Source: Roseateles_B sp051857535
Lineage (GTDB): Bacteria > Pseudomonadota > Gammaproteobacteria > Burkholderiales > Burkholderiaceae_C
NCBI RefSeq assembly: GCF_051857535.1
Contig: NZ_JBPZGY010000019.1
Location: forward strand, 1 to 64,000
Direction: 5' to 3'
DNA length: 64,000 nucleotides
Below the pieces are notes generated by a model. It had not been told where the DNA came from. It ran no database searches and saw nothing but the letters and a program-made list of their open reading frames with translations. Numbering within the stretch: the stretch's first letter is position 1; each line of letters opens with the position of its first letter. Of the stretch, positions 1 through 10,171 are shown piece by piece. Made by a program: the position numbers and the translations under genes.

Positions 1-275
1 TTGGGGATCTCATCCAGTTCAAGGGCAGCCGGGGCCATCCTGTGCATCCCTTGCAGACCCGGATGAACCGGGCCATCGCCACGCTGCGCTACAAGGTCGA
101 GCAGGGCTTCGGCACGATGAAGCAGCGCTTCCACTTGGGCCGGGCACGGTGCTTCGGGGCGGCCAAGACGCAGGCGCAGATGGCCTGGGCGGCGCTGGGG
201 CTCAATCTGCTCAAGGCGACGAGGAAGCTGCAGAGCGGGCGGCTGCAGCCGTGTCCGAGCAGTAGTCCGTCTTGA
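1..275 (+). mobile_element. IS5-type transposase, C-terminal part (cut by window edge)
   Basis: An open frame runs from the window edge (codons from position 3) to a stop at 273-275. It ends with a pattern typical of the last part of the DDE transposase domain of IS5-like elements: RYKVEQGFGTMKQRF, where the E of VEQGF sits where the third catalytic acidic residue is expected, followed by a conserved KTQAQMAWAALGLNLLKA tail. The N-terminal part with the two Asp residues lies outside the window, so it cannot be said whether the element is intact. I could not define a terminal inverted repeat downstream. It marks the left end as an accessory region next to the mntA/hepT pair. Confidence 0.75.
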
Positions 276-597
276 GGGGCCCAAGGGCCTGGGGGAAGGG
301 CTCGAAAGGTCCCAAAACGGGCCCAAAAACTCGAATCCTTTGCACATGCCGAAATCTTCAGCGTGTGGGCCGAGTGGCTGCGCGCGATGGGTTCAGTTGT
401 GCAGCGGTCTCGCAGCGCACGGCCCCGCACCCAGATCCACTCACGAAGTTCAACCTCATTTGCAAGGAGGCAAACATGCAAGGCCCCTTCCCCACCAACG
501 GCCCTCTGCCCACCATGCTGTCGGCCGGGCCCTTCCCTGGCATGCGAGCCCTCAGTCGGGCAACGGATCAAGCCGCAAGGCAGTCGCCCGCAAGCAA
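276..597. other. gene-poor stretch between transposase and hepT
   Basis: About 320 bp with no recognisable gene. The only coding-like signal is an AAGGAGG ribosome-binding site at about 465-471, placed correctly before an ATG at 476. That frame runs to 706 on the plus strand, mostly antisense to hepT. Its first residues repeat a GPFP/GPLP pattern, but beyond about position 597 it is probably only a shadow of hepT. No terminator with a T-run is visible downstream of hepT. Confidence 0.4.
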
Positions 598-951
598 TCA
601 ATCCCCGCCCTCGCCTCCCGGCAACAGCTGCGTCACCCCCGCCAGCAAGGGCGCCAGATCCTGCTCCACCACGCCCCACACCAGCCGATCATTGACCGTG
701 GCATAGGCGTGGATCAGCACATTGCGCAAGGCCACGGCCTTCGCGAGTTCGGGGAGTTGGGCCGCGGTCGCTGGATCCACCTTGCGGAGCTGGTTCAGCG
801 CTTCGCCCACGACCTCCAGTTGCCGCTCCACGGCGGAGCGCAGCAACTCATCAACAAGGTAGTCCTCAAAGCGCTTGCCTTGCACGAAACGCAAGGCGCG
901 CGCCGCCGCCTGCTGCGCATCCCAGAGGTACTTGGCCGAATCAGGCGCCAT
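598..951 (-). CDS. hepT: HepT-like HEPN ribonuclease (toxin of an MntA/HepT pair)
   Basis: A 117-residue all-helical protein of the DUF86/HepT family. The family signature Rx4HxY is present as RNVLIHAY near residue 87; it forms the RNase active site in this HEPN family. The start chosen is the ATG at 951, which overlaps the stop of the upstream nucleotidyltransferase gene in the arrangement TATGGCGCCTGA. That translational coupling is typical of these pairs; an upstream in-frame ATG at 978 would overlap mntA much more deeply. In studied systems HepT cleaves RNA and is silenced when MntA adds AMP groups to the Tyr of the motif. Toxicity here is inferred from family and arrangement only. Confidence 0.88.
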   Translation of the reverse strand: MAPDSAKYLWDAQQAAARALRFVQGKRFEDYLVDELLRSAVERQLEVVGEALNQLRKVDPATAAQLPELAKAVALRNVLIHAYATVNDRLVWGVVEQDLAPLLAGVTQLLPGGEGGD

Positions 952-1267
952 AGACCAGCACCCGTTCCGCCTCGACACGCTGGCGCAGATAGGGGTTGCG
1001 AAGCGCCTCGGGCGTCAACAGGTCCACCGGCCGCTTGAACAGCAGCTCCAGTGCAGTCTTGAGGGCGAAGAAGGCGTCCGAATAGGCCTTCGGGGGCAAC
1101 GAGGTGTCGAACTCGACCAGGAAGTCCAGGTCGCTGTCCGCAGGACGGAAGTCGGCCCGAGTGGCCGAGCCGAACAGGTGCAGGCGCCGCGCATGGTTGC
1201 GGCGGCACAGCTCGGCCACCTGGGCCTGCCGAGCCTGCACCAGGGGAATGAGGGGTGGCGCGCTCAT
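941..1267 (-). CDS. mntA: MntA-like minimal nucleotidyltransferase (antitoxin of MntA/HepT pair)
   Basis: A 108-residue stand-alone nucleotidyltransferase. The nucleotide- and metal-binding signature is seen as GSATRADFRPADSDLDFLVEF-like sequence around residues 33-52: a GS pair, then 11 residues, then DLD, one residue longer than the common GSx10DxD spacing. The third acidic position is likely the D of PVDLL near residue 80. Known MntA proteins AMPylate and so inactivate HepT. It precedes hepT with an 11-bp overlap. It lies only 31 bp downstream of the gyrB stop on the same strand with no visible terminator between them, so it may be transcribed from the dnaA-dnaN-gyrB side. Confidence 0.88.
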   Translation of the reverse strand: MSAPPLIPLVQARQAQVAELCRRNHARRLHLFGSATRADFRPADSDLDFLVEFDTSLPPKAYSDAFFALKTALELLFKRPVDLLTPEALRNPYLRQRVEAERVLVYGA

Positions 1268-1298
1268 CGTGCTATTCCACCCGCTTCATCCCGGGACG

Positions 1299-3860
<2,562 letters not shown>

Positions 3861-3897
3861 CGGAAACTCTCTCTCACTCGCGGGGTCAGGTCTTGCC

Positions 3898-3926
3898 AGC
3901 CCGCTTCAGAAGTACGGAAGCGGGCT
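3898..3926 (-). repeat. 10-bp inverted repeat between dnaN and gyrB
   Basis: A perfect 10-bp stem (AGCCCGCTTC / GAAGCGGGCT) with a 9-nt loop lies in the 110-bp gap between the dnaN stop and the gyrB start. On the transcribed (minus) strand no T-run follows it, so a classical intrinsic terminator is unlikely. An mRNA hairpin affecting processing, or a protein-binding site, is possible. Confidence 0.6.
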
Positions 3927-3970
3927 GGATGCTGTGATCCTCGCCCGCTGTCGCTGGTGTCAGGCTGCGA

Positions 3971-5095
3971 TCAGATCCTCATGGGCATCACGACATACTT
4001 GAAGCCGGTCTGCTCGGGGATGGTGATCAGGGCACTGGAGGCGCTGTCGTTCAGGTCGATGGAGACCATGTCCTGGCCCATGTTCTGCAGCGCGTCCATC
4101 AGGTAGGTCACGTTGAAGCCGGTCTCGATGAGGTCGCCGCCGTAGTCGATCTCGATCTCCTCCTTGGCCTCCTCCTGCTCGGCATTGCTGGAGGCAATGG
4201 AGAGCAGGCCCGGCTCGAAGGACAGGCGCACGGCCTTGAACTTCTCGCTGGTCAGGATGGCGGCGCGCTGCAGCGAGGACAGCAGGGGCGCGCGGCCCAG
4301 GGTCACGCGGAACTTGTGGTTCTTGGGGATGACGCGGTTGTAGTCGGGGAACTTGCCCTCGACCAGCTTGGTCACGAACTCCATGCCCGAGAAGCTGAAC
4401 TTGGCCTGGTTGCCGGCGAAGCGCATCTCGATGGGCTGGTCGTCCGAGCCGTCCTTGCCGCCGTCCTTCAGGAGGCGCATCAACTCCAGCACGGTCTTGC
4501 GGGGCAGGATGACTTCCTGCTTGGGGATGTCGGTCTCCAACTCGGCCTGTGCAAGGGCCAGGCGATGGCCGTCGGTGGCAACGAGCGTGAGGTTCTTGCC
4601 CTCGGCCACGAAGAGGATGCCGTTGAGGTAGTAGCGGATGTCGTGCACCGCCATCGCGAAGTGCACCTGGTTGATCAGGTGCTTGAGCGTCTTCTGGGGC
4701 ACGCTGAAGGCGGGGCCGAAGTCGGCGGCCTCCTGCACCAGGGGGAAGTCGTCAGCCGGCAGGGTCTGCAGGGTGAAGCGGCTCTTGCCGCCCTGCAGCG
4801 TCATTTTGCTGGCGTTGCTGGAAAGGCTTACCGTCTGGTCCGAGGGCATGGAGCGCAGGATGTCGATCAGTTTGCGCGCGCCCACGGTGCTGGAGAAGTT
4901 GCCGTCGTCGCCGTCGAACTCGACGGTGGTGCGGACCTGGATCTCGAGGTCGCTGGTGGTGAGCTCTACCTGCGAGCCCTGCTTGCGGATCAGCACATTG
5001 GCCAGGATGGGCAGGGTGTGGCGGCGCTCGACGATGCCGGACACGGCCTGCAGGGCACTCAGCACCTTGTCCTGGCTGGCTTTCAACACAATCAT
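3971..5095 (-). CDS. dnaN: DNA polymerase III beta sliding clamp
   Basis: 374-residue sliding clamp that tethers DNA polymerase III to DNA. The start at 5095 gives MIVLKASQDKVLSALQ, the normal N-terminus, preceded by a GGAGAGAGG site; longer in-frame starts add low-quality sequence. The three repeated clamp folds cover the whole length. The C-terminus ends YVVMPMRI, the conserved tail (VVMPMRL in E. coli). Length matches the family (366 in E. coli). It lies between dnaA and gyrB on the same strand. Confidence 0.98.
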   Translation of the reverse strand: MIVLKASQDKVLSALQAVSGIVERRHTLPILANVLIRKQGSQVELTTSDLEIQVRTTVEFDGDDGNFSSTVGARKLIDILRSMPSDQTVSLSSNASKMTLQGGKSRFTLQTLPADDFPLVQEAADFGPAFSVPQKTLKHLINQVHFAMAVHDIRYYLNGILFVAEGKNLTLVATDGHRLALAQAELETDIPKQEVILPRKTVLELMRLLKDGGKDGSDDQPIEMRFAGNQAKFSFSGMEFVTKLVEGKFPDYNRVIPKNHKFRVTLGRAPLLSSLQRAAILTSEKFKAVRLSFEPGLLSIASSNAEQEEAKEEIEIDYGGDLIETGFNVTYLMDALQNMGQDMVSIDLNDSASSALITIPEQTGFKYVVMPMRI

Positions 5096-5405
5096 GTGAA
5101 CCTCTCTCCACTTGTTCGGGGCGACCCGCGCTGCCGCCCTCCTGATCCGCCTGGCGCCCCGGGGCCAGACACAAGCAAGACGCGCGCGCGTGAGACAGCG
5201 CGCATTGTCACCCAGGAATGGGGCAATTCCCGAAGGGTGAAAACCATGCCTTTGATCTGTTGCAGGGACGACCCGCCCGGAGGCCGAGGGGCGGCGCTGC
5301 CAGGCCCTCGGGCTCACCCCCATGAGGAGGCTGAGGCCGGACACCCGCGGACTCCGCTTGTGCCTGCCAAAGGGCCAGGCCGAGACGCACGCAGGGGGCG
5401 GGCCT
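5096..5405 (-). other. dnaA-dnaN intergenic region, no gene seen
   Basis: A 310-bp gap between the dnaA stop and the dnaN start, unusually long for this gene pair. I see a GC-alternating run (gcgcgcgcg) near 5180 and several GC-rich imperfect hairpins. No convincing promoter with both boxes, no T-rich terminator and no supported reading frame. A separate dnaN promoter probably lies here. Confidence 0.5.
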
Positions 5406-6890
5406 TCAGCCCTTGAGCGTCTGCTCGAGGACGTGCAGCTGCTGGTTCAGCTCGGTGTTCTTCTGGCGCTCGCCACCGATCTTGCGCACGGCGTGCAGCA
5501 CCGTGGTGTGGTCCCGGCCGCCGAAGAGTTCGCCGATCTCGGGCAGGCTCTTCTGCGTCAGTTCCTTGGCCAGATACATGGCAATCTGGCGCGGCCGGGC
5601 GATGCTGGCCGGGCGCTTCTTGCTGTACATGTCGGCGACCTTGATCTTGTAGAAGTCCGCCACCGTCTTCTGGATGTTCTCCACCGAGATCTGTCGGTTC
5701 TGGATCGAGAGCAGGTCCTTGAGGGCCTCACGCGCCAGCTGGATGTTGATTTCCTTGTGGCTGAAGCGGCTGTAGGCCAGCACCTTGCGCAGGGCGCCTT
5801 CGAGCTCGCGCACATTGGCGCGCACGTTCTTGGCGATGAAGAAGGCGACGTCCTCGGGCATGGGCGCCTGTTCAGCTTCGGCCTTCTTGATCAGGATCGC
5901 GACGCGCATCTCCAGCTCGGGCGGCTCGATGGCCACCGTCAGGCCGGCATCGAAGCGGCTGGTCAGGCGCTCGTCGATGTCCACCAGACCCTTCGGATAG
6001 GTGTCCGAGGTCATGATGATGTGTGCGCGCTTGGCCAGCAGGGCCTCGAAGGCGTTGAAGAACTCTTCCTGCGTGCGGTCCTTGCCGGCGAAGAACTGCA
6101 CGTCATCGATGAGCAGCAGGTCCAGGGAGTGGTACTTGGCCTTGAGCTCGTCGAAGGTCTTGCGCTGGTAGTTCTTGACCACGTCCGAGATGAACTGCTC
6201 GGCGTGCAGGTACAGCACGCGAGCATCGGGCTTGTCCTTGAGCAAGGCGTTGCCCACGGCGTGGATCAGATGGGTCTTGCCCAGGCCCACGCCGCCGTAG
6301 ATGAACAGCGGGTTGTACATCTGACCCGGCGCACCAGCCACATGCAGGGCGGCGGTGCGGGCCATCTGATTGGCACGGCCGGGCACCAGGGTGTCGAAGG
6401 TCAGCGCGGGGTTGATGCGGTGCCGGGTGTTGGCTGGCGCGGGTGTCGCGCCGGCGTACACCACAGGAGACTGGGCCGAGACCGGCTGCACGGCGGTCAG
6501 GCCGTTCACAGCCGGCTGCTCGACAGCCGCCGGGCGATTCACCGGCACCGGCCGCAGGCCGTTGTGCAGCACCTGGCCCACGGCCACGGGCTGGTTGGCC
6601 GGCAGGGCCGCGCCCGCACGCGGCACGGCCTCGCGCGGCGCCACGGCCAGCTCCAGCCGCGCGGGGCGGCCGGCCAGCTCACTGAGGATGGATTCGATGC
6701 GCCCGGCGTACTGGTTACGGATCCAGTCCAGCTTGAAGCGGTTGGGGACGCGCAGCGACACGGTCACACCCTGCTCGCCGCCATCGGCCACATCAGCCGG
6801 GGGCAGGGGGCGGATCCAGGTATTGAATTGTTGTTCAGGCAGCTCGGCGGCCAGACGTTCACAGCCGCGTTGCCAGAGATCTGCGCTCAT
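5406..6890 (-). CDS. dnaA: chromosomal replication initiator DnaA
   Basis: 494-residue AAA+ protein that binds DnaA boxes and opens oriC. The start at 6890 gives MSADLWQRGCERLAAELPEQQFNTWIRPL (domain I). A variable Ala/Pro-rich domain II follows. The AAA+ core has Walker A GGVGLGKTH near residue 200 and Walker B LLLIDDVQF near 257. The DnaA-box-binding signature GGRDHTTVLHA sits near 457. An in-frame ATG 17 codons upstream would add a basic extension that does not fit the family. A DnaA-box-like TTTTCCACA lies directly against the start codon, which fits autoregulation. It leads the leftward dnaA-dnaN-gyrB group. Confidence 0.98.
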   Translation of the reverse strand: MSADLWQRGCERLAAELPEQQFNTWIRPLPPADVADGGEQGVTVSLRVPNRFKLDWIRNQYAGRIESILSELAGRPARLELAVAPREAVPRAGAALPANQPVAVGQVLHNGLRPVPVNRPAAVEQPAVNGLTAVQPVSAQSPVVYAGATPAPANTRHRINPALTFDTLVPGRANQMARTAALHVAGAPGQMYNPLFIYGGVGLGKTHLIHAVGNALLKDKPDARVLYLHAEQFISDVVKNYQRKTFDELKAKYHSLDLLLIDDVQFFAGKDRTQEEFFNAFEALLAKRAHIIMTSDTYPKGLVDIDERLTSRFDAGLTVAIEPPELEMRVAILIKKAEAEQAPMPEDVAFFIAKNVRANVRELEGALRKVLAYSRFSHKEINIQLAREALKDLLSIQNRQISVENIQKTVADFYKIKVADMYSKKRPASIARPRQIAMYLAKELTQKSLPEIGELFGGRDHTTVLHAVRKIGGERQKNTELNQQLHVLEQTLKG

Positions 6891-7014
6891 TGTGGAAAAC
6901 TTCTTCTTGAGCGGCCGGATTGTACGGATCCACGGCCGCAAAAGACGAGGTTATCCACAGAAATTTTCGTACCCACAGCACCAGAGCACGCCACCCCGAC
7001 TCAGCCAGTGGAAG
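6891..7014. other. putative replication origin (oriC) with DnaA boxes
   Basis: This gap separates leftward dnaA from the rightward rpmH operon, the classical oriC position in many bacteria. It holds a perfect consensus DnaA box TTATCCACA at 6951-6959 on the plus strand. A second box (TTTTCCACA, reading on the minus strand) is at 6891-6899, and a weaker GTACCCACA lies near 6969. A short AT-rich run (gaaattttc) next to the perfect box could be part of an unwinding element. Only two good boxes are visible here, so the functional origin may extend into rpmH-rnpA, where more sites lie. Confidence 0.65.
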
Positions 7015-7043
7015 TTGACCAGGCGCCAGAAGTTTGGTGTAAT
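7015..7043 (+). promoter_or_regulatory. sigma70-type promoter of the rpmH operon
   Basis: TTGACC at 7015-7020 and TGTAAT at 7038-7043 are separated by exactly 17 bp, close to the sigma70 consensus. Transcription would start near 7050 and read rpmH-rnpA-yidD-yidC after a leader of about 325 nt. Confidence 0.75.
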
Positions 7044-7376
7044 CGCGGGCTTTTCCGGACGCCGGATGTATTTGCTTGGGCGCGTGGCTTTCCCTGCTTT
7101 GGGGGGCCAAACCCCTGGCGGTAGGTCCACCGCGCCAACAAGGGGCCCTGCCCCGGAACGCTAGCCTGGCTTCTTGCCGGGACTGCCGACCGAGCAGGAA
7201 CCTGATGTGGGCGCACGCAGCAGCGGCGCCCCGGCGCGGCGCACATCAGCGGTGCGGCAGGCAGACACCTCTCAGGAGATTCCAGGAGGAGAAGGCTTGC
7301 AGTTCCGAGATGCTCCCGCATCTTTGATCGGCCCATCAGCTATCGCGTCCACAGACGTCCACAGAGGTTTTCCAAC
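7044..7376 (+). other. long leader of the rpmH operon
   Basis: About 330 bp between the predicted promoter and the rpmH start, with no supported gene. It holds several GC-rich potential hairpins, two purine-rich motifs (AGGAG and AGGAGGAG) near 7275-7291 well before the start codon, and two weak DnaA-box-like tccaca sites near 7349 and 7359. A long untranslated leader, or further promoters, could be involved. Confidence 0.45.
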
Positions 7377-7511
7377 ATGAAACGCACCTACCAAGGCTCC
7401 AAGACCCGCCGCGCCCGCACCCACGGCTTCCTCGTTCGCATGAAGACCCGCGGTGGCCGTGCCGTGATCCGCGCCCGCCGCGCCAAGGGCCGCAAGCGCC
7501 TGGCCGTCTAA
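7377..7511 (+). CDS. rpmH: 50S ribosomal protein L34
   Basis: 44-residue, very basic protein starting MKRTYQGSKTRRARTHGF and ending KGRKRLAV, the standard length and sequence of bacterial L34. The start codon at 7377 follows a GAGG element (ACAGAGGTTTTCCAAC). rnpA follows after an 18-bp gap, the conserved pairing that links a ribosomal protein with RNase P protein synthesis. Confidence 0.97.
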   Translation: MKRTYQGSKTRRARTHGFLVRMKTRGGRAVIRARRAKGRKRLAV

Positions 7512-7529
7512 GCGAGCCGAGTCAAGACC

Positions 7530-8054
7530 ATGATCGGCCGCATCGAACGATCGGCCGACTTTGAGCGCGTGCTGGGCCAGCCCAGCCGCGTCCGCAGCAA
7601 GCACTTTGCTGTGCACCATCTCATGGCCGCGCCCAGCCTGCCCGGACACGGTTTTTCCACAGTGAAAACCGAGTTATCAACAGGCCACTCACCGATTGCC
7701 CACAGCCCTGTGGACGAATCGACCTCTTCCGAGGGGGTGAAGCCCGATGTCACTGCCAGCCCGGCAGTGCCTGACGGCCATTGGCTGGGTTGCGTCGTGC
7801 CCAAGAGGCATGCGCGCCGCGCCGTGACCCGATCCCTGATCAAGCGCCAGATCCGTGCCGTCTTCGCCGACGTCGCGGGCTTGCTGCCGCCCGGACTCTG
7901 GGTGGTTCGCCTGCGCATGCCCGTGGATCGCAAGCAGTTTCCCAGCGCGGCTTCGGAGCCGCTCAAGGCCTTGGTGCGCGAGGAATTGCTGCACCTGCGC
8001 GCCAAGCTGTCGCGTTCCGCACCAGCGGACGCAGCCGCCGTGCCCCGGGGCTGA
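7530..8054 (+). CDS. rnpA: ribonuclease P protein component, with an internal extra segment
   Basis: Protein subunit of RNase P, which processes the 5' ends of tRNA precursors. The N-terminal block (MIGRIERSADFERVLGQPSRVRSKHFAVHHL) and the RNR signature region (VVPKRHARRAVTRSLIKRQIR, around residues 89-110) are clear. At 174 residues it is long for the family (about 120 in E. coli). The extra length is a roughly 45-residue segment between FAVHHL and GCVVPKR, about residues 38-85. The DNA for that segment carries several DnaA-box-like sites. The segment is rich in Ser, Thr and Pro and looks unstructured. yidD follows after 17 bp. Confidence 0.95.
   Translation: MIGRIERSADFERVLGQPSRVRSKHFAVHHLMAAPSLPGHGFSTVKTELSTGHSPIAHSPVDESTSSEGVKPDVTASPAVPDGHWLGCVVPKRHARRAVTRSLIKRQIRAVFADVAGLLPPGLWVVRLRMPVDRKQFPSAASEPLKALVREELLHLRAKLSRSAPADAAAVPRG
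7653..7717. promoter_or_regulatory. cluster of DnaA-box-like sites inside rnpA
   Basis: Within 65 bp of rnpA there is TTTTCCACA at 7653-7661, matching TTWTNCACA, and TTATCAACA at 7674-7682, with one mismatch. Two weaker boxes face each other in the perfect inverted repeat CCACAG-CC-CTGTGG at 7700-7713. They lie exactly in the part of rnpA that encodes the family-atypical insertion. DnaA binding is inferred from the motifs. Confidence 0.5.
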
Positions 8055-8071
8055 GCCCGCCCCCGCCCGCC

Positions 8072-8383
8072 ATGTCGGCCCGCCGCAGTCCCCTCCAATG
8101 GCTCCTGATGGGCCTGATCCGTGCCTACCAGCTGCTGATCAGCTCCTGGATCCAGGCCGGTTGCCGCTACTACCCCAGTTGCTCCGCCTACGGCATGGAA
8201 GCCGTGCGCAGGCATGGCGGCATCGCTGGCAGCTATCTGGCCGCGGCGAGAATCCTGCGCTGCAACCCATTCTGTCTGGGCGGCCATGATCCCGTGCCTG
8301 ACAATCCGCCCCGTCTGTTCTCGCGCCTCGGGCTCGGGGGCAGCACGACACCCTCTTCTTCCAATCCTGAAGCTTCTCCATGA
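8072..8383 (+). CDS. yidD: YidD membrane protein insertion efficiency factor
   Basis: 103-residue protein of the YidD family, thought to assist YidC in inserting inner-membrane proteins. It has the N-terminal amphipathic segment LQWLLMGLIRAYQLLISSWI and the conserved Cys-rich core CRYYPSCSAYGMEAVRRHG...RCNPFCLGGHDPVP. The start at 8072 (MSARRSPLQW) is chosen because earlier in-frame starts overlap rnpA deeply. The stop overlaps the yidC start by 4 bp (ATGA), which suggests translational coupling. Confidence 0.95.
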   Translation: MSARRSPLQWLLMGLIRAYQLLISSWIQAGCRYYPSCSAYGMEAVRRHGGIAGSYLAAARILRCNPFCLGGHDPVPDNPPRLFSRLGLGGSTTPSSSNPEASP

Positions 8384-10092
8384 CTGATATACGCCGCACC
8401 GTGTTGTGGGTGGTATTCACCATGTCGCTCGTCCTGCTCTGGGACGGCTGGCAGAAATACAACGGGCACCCCTCGATGTTCAGCCCTGCGCCGGCCAAGC
8501 CCGTCGCCAGCGCAGCACCTGCGCCCGGCAGCGCCGCGTCGGGCAGCCTGCCGACGGCCGGTACCGCCGCCGCGGCGCCCGTCTCGGCAGCGTCCGCAGC
8601 CTCGGCCGGCCAGCCCGGCGGCGAGAAATTCGAGATCACGACCGATGTGGTCAAGGCCACCTTCGACACCCGAGGCGGCAGCCTCGTGCGCGTCGAACTG
8701 CTCAAGCACCTGACCACCGAGACCCACGGCCTGATGGACCCGCTGATGCGCCTTGTGGGCCTGAAGGCGCCGTCCGGCTTCAAGCCCGAGCCCGTGGTGC
8801 TCTTTGACGCCAGCAGCTACCGCCCCGAGTCCGGCCTGATCGGCGTGCCCGGCGCGCCCAACCACTTCACGCTGATGAATGTGGTGGGTGCCGAGCGTCA
8901 GCTCAAGGATGGCGCCAGCTCGATGACGGTGCGCTTCGAGTCCCCCGAGCAGGGCGGCCTCAAGCTGGTCAAGACCTACACCTTCAAGCGCAGCGACTAC
9001 GCCATCGACGTCAAGCACGAGGTGGTCAACACCGGCGCCGCGCCGGTCAGCCCGCAGCTCTATGTTCAGCTGGTGCGTCCGCTGGCGGTGGAGTCCTCGT
9101 CCGGCTACATGGCGCCCGCCTCCTTCATCGGCCCGGCCATCTACACGGACAAGAACAAGTTCCAGAAGTTCGAGTTCAAGGACCTGGACAAGGGCAAGGC
9201 CGACTACGACAAGCACGCCGATGACGGCTGGGTCGCGATGGTGCAGCACTACTTCACCACCGCATGGCTGCGCAACAGCGCCGGCCCGCGCGAGTTCTTC
9301 GTCAAGAAGAACGAGTCAGGCGCCTACAGCGTGGGCCAGGTCTTCCCCCTGCCCGCCATCAACCCCGGCGCCTCGGCCGTGGCAGAGAACCTGCTGTACG
9401 CCGGCCCGCAGGAAGAGAACCAGCTGACCGAACTCGCCCCTGGCCTGGAGCGCGTGAAGGACTACGGCATGTTCTACGTGATCGCCAAGCCGCTGTTCTG
9501 GCTGCTGGACAAGATCCACGGCATCCTGGGCAACTGGGGCTGGTCCATCGTGGCCCTGGTGGTGCTGCTGAAGATCGCCTTCTTCGGCCTGAATGCCAGC
9601 GCCTACCGCTCCATGGCCAAGATGAAGGCCGTGGGTCCGCGCGTCAACGAGCTGCGCGAACGCTACAAGAACGACCCGCAGAAGCAGCAGCAGGAGATGA
9701 TGCGCATCTACCGCGAGGAAAAGGTCAACCCCCTGGGTTCCTGCCTGCCCATGCTGCTGCAGATGCCCTTCTTCATCGCCCTGTACTGGGTGCTGCAGAG
9801 CACGGTCGAGATGCGCAATGCGCCCTGGATCGGCTGGATCACCGACCTTTCCTCGGCCGACCCCTACCTGATCCTGCCCATCCTGATGACGGCATCGAGC
9901 CTGCTGCAGGTTGCGCTGAACCCCACGCCGGCCGACCCGACGCAGGCCAAGATGATGTGGATGATGCCGCTGGCGCTGAGCTTCATGTTCTTCTTCTTCC
10001 CGGCCGGCCTGGTGCTGTACTGGCTGGTGAACAACCTGCTGTCCATCGCGCAGCAGTGGGTCATCAACAAGCAGATGGGCGTGCAGAGCTGA
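8380..10092 (+). CDS. yidC: membrane protein insertase YidC
   Basis: 570-residue insertase of the YidC/Oxa1/Alb3 family in the inner membrane. It has an N-terminal membrane segment (VLWVVFTMSLVLLWDGWQ), an Ala/Pro-rich linker, the large periplasmic domain of Gram-negative YidC (about residues 85-365), and the C-terminal insertase core starting around PLFWLLDKIHGILGNWGWSIV. The core carries the conserved basic residue in the first conserved helix region (AYRSMAKMKAVGPRV) and ends LLSIAQQWVINKQMG. It closes the rpmH-rnpA-yidD-yidC operon and is followed by a strong terminator. Confidence 0.98.
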   Translation: MTDIRRTVLWVVFTMSLVLLWDGWQKYNGHPSMFSPAPAKPVASAAPAPGSAASGSLPTAGTAAAAPVSAASAASAGQPGGEKFEITTDVVKATFDTRGGSLVRVELLKHLTTETHGLMDPLMRLVGLKAPSGFKPEPVVLFDASSYRPESGLIGVPGAPNHFTLMNVVGAERQLKDGASSMTVRFESPEQGGLKLVKTYTFKRSDYAIDVKHEVVNTGAAPVSPQLYVQLVRPLAVESSSGYMAPASFIGPAIYTDKNKFQKFEFKDLDKGKADYDKHADDGWVAMVQHYFTTAWLRNSAGPREFFVKKNESGAYSVGQVFPLPAINPGASAVAENLLYAGPQEENQLTELAPGLERVKDYGMFYVIAKPLFWLLDKIHGILGNWGWSIVALVVLLKIAFFGLNASAYRSMAKMKAVGPRVNELRERYKNDPQKQQQEMMRIYREEKVNPLGSCLPMLLQMPFFIALYWVLQSTVEMRNAPWIGWITDLSSADPYLILPILMTASSLLQVALNPTPADPTQAKMMWMMPLALSFMFFFFPAGLVLYWLVNNLLSIAQQWVINKQMGVQS

Positions 10093-10114
10093 GTCCTGCG
10101 CGAACTTCCGCACA

Positions 10115-10152
10115 AAGCCCCCGATCGCCCCCGTGATCGGGGGCTTTTTTTC
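10115..10152 (+). terminator. intrinsic terminator after yidC
   Basis: A 12-bp stem (AAGCCCCCGATC / GATCGGGGGCTT) with an 8-nt loop is followed by a run of eight T at 10145-10152. It ends the rpmH-yidC operon. Confidence 0.9.
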
Positions 10153-10171
10153 GCCCCTCCCCTCACCTTTA

